Shown piece after piece: positions 58,014 to 64,000 of a stretch of DNA of 64,000 nt. Source of the stretch: Adiantum capillus-veneris (taxonomy: Eukaryota > Streptophyta > Polypodiopsida > Polypodiales > Pteridaceae); contig CM043956.1 of the NCBI GenBank assembly GCA_014529385.2, forward strand, positions 65,195,620 to 65,259,619. Reading direction: 5' to 3'. Below the pieces are notes generated by a model. That model searched no databases. It was not told the origin of the DNA and saw nothing but the letters and a program-made list of their open reading frames with translations. Both the position numbers and the translations under genes were made by a program. Position 1 is the stretch's first letter; every line of letters begins with the position of its first letter.

Positions 58014-59625
58014 GTGATTTACTGCCGGGTTTATCCCCTACAACTCCATGGGGCAAGATACTATACAAACAGAGATCTTCGTTCAGGATACCACCAGGTG
58101 CATATCCTTTTAAAATATATCTCTAAAACTGCCTTTAGAACACGATTCAAGCATTTTGAGTTTTTGGTTATGCCTTTTGGCTTAACCAATGCTCCATATA
58201 CATTTATGGAACTCATGGAAAGTGTCTTAAGTCCCTATCTTGGAAAAATTACTATGGTTTTTCTTGATGACATTCTCATTTAGAGTAAGATTGAAGATGA
58301 ATATATAGAACACTTACAATTAGTGTTCGAATAGCTATGAACTCACGCCATGTATGCTAAGCCAAGCAAGTGTGGTTTCTTTAAAGAAAAGATATATTAC
58401 CTCAGTCATGTGATCTCTTAATCTCGCATCAAGATGGACACTGACAAGGTCACTGCCATTCTTCGATGGCCACATCCCAACACGATTGAGGAGCTTCAAA
58501 TCTTCTTAGGCATGGTGGGATTCTACCGAAAATATATCCGTGATTGTGTCAAAATTGTTGTTCCTATGACGCATCAACTTAAAGAAAAAGGTAAGACCTT
58601 TTCTTGGGAAGAAGCCCAACAATGCAGTTTTGAATAGCGAAAGGTAGCTGTAGCCACTACTCCCATCTTAGAAATCATTGACCCACTTAAACCGTTTGTG
58701 GTGGAGATTGATGCCAGTGATAAAGCAGCTAGTGCGGTTTTTCTCTAGGAGGGAAGACCTATAGCTTTTGAAAGTAAAAAGTTGGATAGAGCTCAACAAA
58801 ATTATTCTATGAGAGGGAGCTCTATGCCATAGTTCACGGTTTACAAAAGTGGTGACACTATTTATATGGTGTCAAGTTTGGAGTAGTTGTTGACCATGAG
58901 AGTATAAAATGGTTTAATACTCAAATGAACTTGAAGGGTCGTAAAGCTATATGGGCGGAGATACTTCAAGATTATGATTGTAAGCTATGATACTGCAAAG
59001 GGCGATATAATGTAGTAGTAGATGCACTAAGCCGGATGCCTCAGATTAATTCACTTGCTTTCACATAAATAAAGAGTGTATTTTTGGAGTCATTACGTGG
59101 AAAGTGTGCACAAGATCAATCGTATGCTGAAGTGTGGAGTGCAATTTTAAGAAGGGATATCTTACACTCACATGTCTTTGCATGGCCTGATCAACATGTC
59201 TCTGCACATTCAAAATAAAACTCTAACACATAGAGCTCCATCCCTACTCAGGACAAGCTTAAGCGATCGAAGAATTTTTTCATTGTTTGACGATGGCTAC
59301 TTACTCCACAAGGGTCAAGTATGTGTGCCAAAGGACTTAGACACTAGGCGCCAAATATTAGGGGAGATCCATATCCCGAGCGAACAAAACCGAGCGAGAT
59401 ATTTTTTGAGCGAATCTTGACAAAACCTTGATACAAAATGTGTACTTGCTTAAGTTACCTAGGCTATTAAAATGCAAAAAGTACTATGAGAAACACACAC
59501 AAATTGGCCATCATAGGTTGGAACACAACATCATGGTAGCCAAGTTTCCAAACTTGAAATATCTCCAAGAACTGCATGCCCTGGTCTACAAAACTTTCCA
59601 AGCTCCTCATTTATGACATAAAATG
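58014..59625 (+). mobile_element. Ty3/gypsy relic: reverse transcriptase, RNase H, integrase zinc finger (fossil)
   Basis: Reverse transcriptase text is clear (NRDLRSGYHQVHI, FEFLVMPFGLTNAPYTFMEL, MVFLDDILI), followed by ELQIFLGMVGFYRKYI near 58490, RNase H text near 58650-59050 (VVEIDASDKAASAVF, VVADALSRMP-like) and DGYLLHKGQVCVPKDLDTR before the integrase finger. Chromovirus-like motifs. No LTRs are seen; many breaks. Confidence 0.82.
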
Positions 59626-59770
59626 TTATTCTCTTCTTGAAAGATGAATGTATACACTTAATTGTGAGTCTCACCATGCTTTGGTCCCTATGTTATGCTC
59701 TTCTTACACATATTTTTCTTAGCTCCACCAAAGTAGAGAGTGCATACTACAATTGAGTTTGCATTTGCCT

Positions 59771-59800
59771 TGTGTGTGTGTGTGTGTGTGTGCGCGCGCA
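59771..59800. repeat. TG-CG microsatellite
   Basis: A TG run of about 22 bases followed by CGCGCG, just left of the CACTA end. Confidence 0.95.
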
Positions 59801-59913
59801 TGGAAACTTTAAATGCGTGTTGTTTGTCTTAAAAGAAGAACTTATCAAACTCATGCTCCATGTGCCAATATGTGGTGTTCCTTGATTATGTGCTAATGTG
59901 GTTCATCTTTACT

Positions 59914-60150
59914 CACTACAAGAGGTTGTGTGCTCTTGTGACGTTGTTAGCGATGGAAATACACTGGGTTTTTATAACCCCCGGCGTCGCTACGAGAGCG
60001 TCGTTATAGGTGTCGCTATATGCGTCGCTATATAGAGACGCTCATAGCGACGCTCATAGCCACGGTCATAGCGACATTTACACAGAAGTCTATAGCGACG
60101 CTCATAGCGACGCTACAAAGCCATAAATAGCGACGATTATAGCGACGCCC
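59914..60150. repeat. CACTA terminal sequence and subterminal repeats
   Basis: After CACTACAAGAGG come at least ten TAGCGACG/CGTCGCTA words in both orientations: first GCGTCGCTA-type copies (59983-60035), then AGCGACGCTCATAGCGACG-type copies (60038-60150). Such clustered short motifs are the binding sites of the element's second protein (TnpA in En/Spm) and are needed for excision in known members. Confidence 0.9.
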
Positions 60151-60516
60151 AAGAGAAATTTTTTTTGGTGACAGGGCATTGAATGCCCTGCCACCCATCA
60201 ACCATATTGTACTTGATTCACTTTTTAAAAAAAGTGCAAGGGTAGATAATAGACCCAAAATAGTCACCCACAAGACGCATTGTTTGCAAAATTGACAAGC
60301 GTAAAATTGACAATTGTACACATCATAGGCAAAATGAATTGATTGACAAATGTAATAATGACAATTGTACAACATCATAGGCATAAAGAATTGATTGGCA
60401 AAATGAACTGCAGTGACAAATGTAATAATATACATGGTTCAAAAAGACGTATAAAATCCATCTCATGATACATAAGCTTTGAGAAACCCTAAACTAATGC
60501 TCTAAACTGACGTCGT
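60151..60516 (-). other. CACTA 3' flank between the genes and subterminal repeats
   Basis: It carries no domain and only short frames. The sequence GACAAATGTAATAATGACAATTGTAC and similar text recurs around 60310-60430, a loose repeat of about 70 bp. Confidence 0.6.
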
Positions 60517-61826
60517 CTAGTCAGACGTCTCATCGCGTCCAAGCGGCGTATCTGTCGGATTCTGCAAAAAAAGACAATAAGACAGCTTTCAGTAAGTATA
60601 AACATATAACGACATTTATAAAACAATACAAAAAATAGAAAAGAGTAAACCCTAATACTAACCATGCCGCCGCGAGAACTGAGAATGTCCATCAGGGCGT
60701 TTAAGCCCTTCCTGCCTACGTACTCGCGCTCGTACGGTGTGGGATCACGTCCTGTCATCGACCACTGTCAAAACATACAAAGAATTCATTATGTTAGAAT
60801 TAAAAAACTCATAAACCCTAAACTATCGAACATAAAGAGCAATGCGAAAATACTTACAAAATCGGCCTCAAATGATGCCCATCCACCGCTCCCCAAGTGG
60901 TGCGAGCTCCCTGCCTCTACTCGTGCTCTAGCTGCATCCTTTTGTTGCTTCCACTTGTCGGGATTCTCGCGTGCTGCTTTCTTCGCATTCTTCCAATCTT
61001 CTTTGGCCAGCCAATCTGGCATGTTCCACCCATGCTTGATTGCTTTTTGCACTTCAGAACGCTTGTGTTTGCAGTATTCGCGCATTCGAATCTTCATCAG
61101 GTCTTCATTGAAGCGCTGATCCCGTGTTGGAACGGGAAACTCATCATGAAGTATGCTGATGACTCTGTTTTTTAAATCACTTGGTACTTCACTCCATTTG
61201 TTTAGTATGTAGTGTCTAAACAGCTGAGAGCAAAGACCACGCATGCGCGAGATCACCTTCTTGCCGTCATCATCCATGATGATGCCGCCGCTGAAGTCAA
61301 CGGAGTAAGGCAAGCCCTCTGGCCGGTGACGCGTGAACCTGGGTGTCCCGGCAGGGGTCTCTAGCGGCGTGTCGATGGGCGTACGGACGTCAAGTGTCTC
61401 CACCGACGTCTGGGCCCCGAAGCGAGGAGTGTCGAGTGGGGTGGCTCCTGGCAGAGTAGGTAGAGGTGTGTAGCTGCTAGGAACAGTCAGTCGTGCAAAA
61501 CCTGGCGTAGATGGCGATGTTGTGGCTGGTGTGGGGGCGGGCAAAGAAGGGGAGGGTAAAGAGCCTCGTCGAACACGAGGCGGTGTGGAGGCATCGGTGG
61601 CGGAATCCCCACAACAACCGCCACCGCCACCACTAGAGCGCCGGTGTCTAGACGAGTGTGAAGCTCGTCTCATCGACGCCGAAGCTTCGGAGCGCGCCGA
61701 ATGCTCCGAAAGAGAGGGAGATGCGGATGGAGTAGGAACGCGCGATGATGCGCCAGAGCGATGACGCTCCACGTACCACTGTCTCTGCTGCGGTGACAAA
61801 GAAGAAAGAAACTCCTCATCATCCAT
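60517..61826 (-). CDS. Transposase_24-type protein of the CACTA element
   Basis: Three exons, 60858-61826, 60663-60764 and 60517-60561, join in phase through GT-AG introns at 60765-60857 (93 bp) and 60562-60662 (101 bp), giving about 371 residues. The N-terminal half is S/P/T-rich, with repeats of TPL-x-TP type and a GGGGG run; an LSPQQRQWYVERHRSG motif opens it. From about residue 170 comes the plant Transposase_24 domain: VISRMRGLCSQLFRHYI, RFNEDLMKIRMREYCKHKRS, WLAKEDWKNAKKAARENPDK, then WASFEADF across the splice site to WSMTGRDPTPYEREYVGRKG. It ends NPTDTPLGRDETSD. In En/Spm relatives the second protein binds the subterminal repeats. A TTAATGCAG acceptor-like site sits directly before the start codon, so the transcript may be joined to upstream exons by alternative splicing, as known for En/Spm. 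Confidence 0.88.
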
Positions 61827-62098
61827 ACCTGCATTAAACACACGAATATTTAAACTTAATATTGAATGAATAGAGTAGACAATGACGCAAAGACCATTAA
61901 ATACAATGACGTAATGACGCATATAAATACAATGACGCAATGAATTGAGTGATAGAAGAGGCAAGTCGAAAACTCAAAATTTTCAATCAAAAGATGTGAG
62001 CGCGAGTAGAAAACAGCGTTATACACCATGGAAGGTACTTAGAGAGCCAGAGCTTTTACAACACGGAGCAAAATTGTTCAAATACAATATTTGTGGCT

Positions 62099-64000
62099 TT
62101 AAGAGATCTCTCTCTCATCCTCGCATAACTCAGCATAACTTCCTATATCTATATAAAGCTCTCCGTTTAAAAACATATCCTCTATTTCATTTTGTAGCTC
62201 CTCTGCATGCACCCCATATAGAGTAGTAGCATCTTGATGCTCGTCTGGCACCACCGCAGCGGCTTCTGATTGAGCATCTTCTCTGATCTCCTCCATTGAT
62301 GCCGTTGTGATTGGCACATGGTAGCCTTCATACGTCCTTGCACTACGAGGGGCTACCTCTATGACGTACCACCAGTTTGATGTAGACTTTGTAGGATGAA
62401 ATATTACCTGCCAGAGCCACATAACTTACATGAGAGCTTTCAAGCACATAACTTGTAAAAGGGGGATGTTAACTTTTTACATACTTACTTGTTCACAATG
62501 CTCGGGTAGTACGAAAGTGTCTCTTAGGTCAGTCCATTTCTTAGTAGAATCCACCTCAAGAAAACCAGACTCTCCTCTACGCACAGTAGCGTTGCGACCC
62601 TCCATGATTATCTTGAACCATTGCACGTCGAACAAGTCGACAAAAAATCCTCTGTAATCGATCCTCAAAATCTCTTGCAGCGTGCCGAAGTAAGTCTGTT
62701 CCGCCACCACAGGATCTGCATCAGAGGAACGTCGTCGACTAGACTGTTCAAATTTTGCCATGATTCCACAATCTTGAGTAAAACGCTTTTTGTCGATTCG
62801 TTCCACCCTAAAATGTCGACCTTTACACCATGCTGCTGTGTATGACTTATACTACAACTAACAAAGATTATGAGTGGCCGTTCAAACGTTTAGAAATAAA
62901 GTCACTAGCTTGATGACCTTCGTAGATTTACTTCTTCAGTGAGGGCGCCCTACGTGCATTCAGTCTAGGTCCACATGTGACACATGCTCTGTATCCGCTT
63001 GTTTGAAGCCCTGCATGTATACACATGATAATAGATCAATGGGAAAAAACAAGATTTACAGTGTCTGAGTGAGGAGTGTCAATAGATCACCTGAGCATTC
63101 TGTTAGCCCGGGATAGTCATGCATGGTCCACATTAGAATGCCTCTGATCAAAGCATTCCGTCGTCCTGTGTGTCGGCTCATATCCACCACCTCTATGCCA
63201 ATCCACAATTGTTGTAGCTCTTCCAATAGTGGACGAAGATACACATCCATATTCCCCACTTTATATTGCCCTGGCACAATCAAGCTTAGCCATAGGTGCC
63301 CCTTCTTCGTAGTCAACCACGGGGGAATGTTGTAGTTGACGATGACAACGGGCCATACACTGTAAGATGTTGATCTTTGACCAAATGTATTTACGCCATC
63401 CATAGCCAGGCCTAAGCGCAAATTTCGAGCTTCCCTGGCAAAATCCGACCATGTTCCATCTATATGTTTCCAGGCTGCGCAATCTGCAGGAATTCGTAGC
63501 ACACCATCCGAAGATTTATTCTCCTCATGCCATGATGCTAGGGCGGCCATGGACTTACATTCCAAGAAATGCTTGATGCGAGGAAGCAGAGGAAAATGTT
63601 GCAAAACCTTTTGTGGAATTTTTGTCCCGTGGAGATCTACTCGATATCTTTCGAAATCACATTTCGGACACTTCTCCATGTCTATGTATTCCCCTCTGAA
63701 AAGAATGCAGTCATTAGGACAAGCGTGGATAGAATTGTAATCCATCGCCAAGTTTCGCAAAATCTTTCTTGCTTCATCTCGGGAATCTGGCATCACATTG
63801 TCAGCTGGTAGTATGTACTCTTTAAGCAATCTACACAACATAAAAATACGATACAGTCGTGTAAAAATCTATCAGATCATTATACATTTAGAGTTTTATT
63901 AAAGTAAACTAATTGTAATAGATCACCTGAAAAGCGCTGTGACGCTAGTGTCACTCCATCCAAACTTTGCCTGCATGTTGAGAAGAACCAGGAGTGCTTT
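62099..64000 (-). CDS. Shortened TNP2-like (Transposase_21) CACTA transposase, 5' end beyond the window
   Basis: Five exons join in phase: 63927-64000, 63091-63830, 63010-62932, 62807-62489 and 62407-62099, with introns at 63831-63926, 63011-63090, 62808-62931 and 62408-62488, all GT-AG. The protein has FGWSDTSVTALFRLLKE, DYNSIHACPNDCILFRGEY with C-x2-C (KCPKC), IPQKVLQHFPLLPRIKHF, AMDGVNTFGQRSTSYSVWPV (first catalytic D), TMHDYPGLTECSG (second) and a C-x2-C finger YRACVTCGP; then directly SLKKVERIDKKRFTQDCGIM and a DUF4216 domain (YFGTLQEILRIDYRG, DVQWFKIIMEG, then HPTKSTSNWWYVIEVAPR). Intact relatives have several hundred residues of Transposase_21 and DUF4218 between the finger and DUF4216; here they are absent, which should remove the last catalytic acid. 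The frame stays open throughout. Confidence 0.88.

Larger units (their letters stand above)
59914..64000 (-). mobile_element. CACTA (En/Spm-type) DNA transposon, 3' part; other end beyond the window
   Basis: The terminus CACTACAAGA starts at 59914, preceded by ACT (59911-59913), a candidate 3-bp target duplication that needs the other end to confirm. Subterminal repeats follow. Two genes are on the minus strand: a TNP2-like transposase (right) and a Transposase_24 protein (left), the usual order in plant CACTA elements. Clean splice sites and open frames suggest a fairly young copy, although the transposase is internally shortened. Confidence 0.95.

Noticed and set aside
59911-59913. ACT before the CACTA terminus as a proven target-site duplication
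   Set aside because: Only one end is in the window, so the duplication cannot be confirmed; kept only as a candidate.
60664-61764. Plus-strand open frames of 80-151 residues in the CACTA element
   Set aside because: They mirror the Transposase_24 gene on the opposite strand, which has in-phase introns and a known domain.

Overview
The window is repeat-dense nuclear DNA from a land plant with a large genome. The evidence is nested Ty3/gypsy and Ty1/copia LTR retrotransposons, a CACTA (En/Spm-type) DNA transposon with plant-type Transposase_21, DUF4216 and Transposase_24 domains, plant-like short GT-AG introns, and many long AG, TG and TA microsatellites. The protein families lean me towards a fern or another non-flowering plant, but the sequence alone does not settle this. 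I found no intact single-copy housekeeping gene, and no rRNA, tRNA or CRISPR array that I can support. || Layout. 1-2170 (- strand): an uncharacterised intron-containing gene running off the left edge. 2570-16465 (+): G1, an LTR element with gag, protease and a second protease-like domain but no polymerase. It is interrupted by a reversed integrase fragment (3555-4497) and by C1, a young and nearly whole Ty1/copia element (9094-14682, - strand, TSD TAAGA). 16680-21263 (-): C2, a shrunken copia element (TSD CTTTT) whose right LTR holds an older LTR of another family. 21269-24160: unassigned DNA with three palindromes about 290 bp apart. 24560-28353 (-): G3, a decayed chromovirus-like gypsy. 28354-37840 (+): G2, a gypsy element of the G1 family with LTR, tRNA-Asp-type primer site, a leader carrying four 30-bp palindromes, gag and pol, ending in a fragment of another element (37980-38402). 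38766-47395 (+): G4, a complete but decayed Tat-like gypsy with two LTRs and a second RNase H. 47491-50818 (+): a decayed, intron-containing gene whose C-terminal part looks like a beta-class DNA amino-methyltransferase. 53120-53860 and 58014-59625: copia and gypsy relics. 59914-64000 (-): the 3' part of a CACTA transposon, with terminus, subterminal repeats and two spliced genes. || How the parts relate. Most of the window is a stack of insertions. C1 sits in G1, G2 abuts an LTR of G3, and an LTR related to that of G3 sits inside an LTR of C2. The CACTA genes are the only ones with consistently clean splice sites and open frames. Its transposase gene appears to have lost the middle of the protein while all splice phases still match. 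The points I would look at first are the methyltransferase-like relic, the shortened but in-frame CACTA transposase, the leader palindromes, and the second protease domain in the G1 family.
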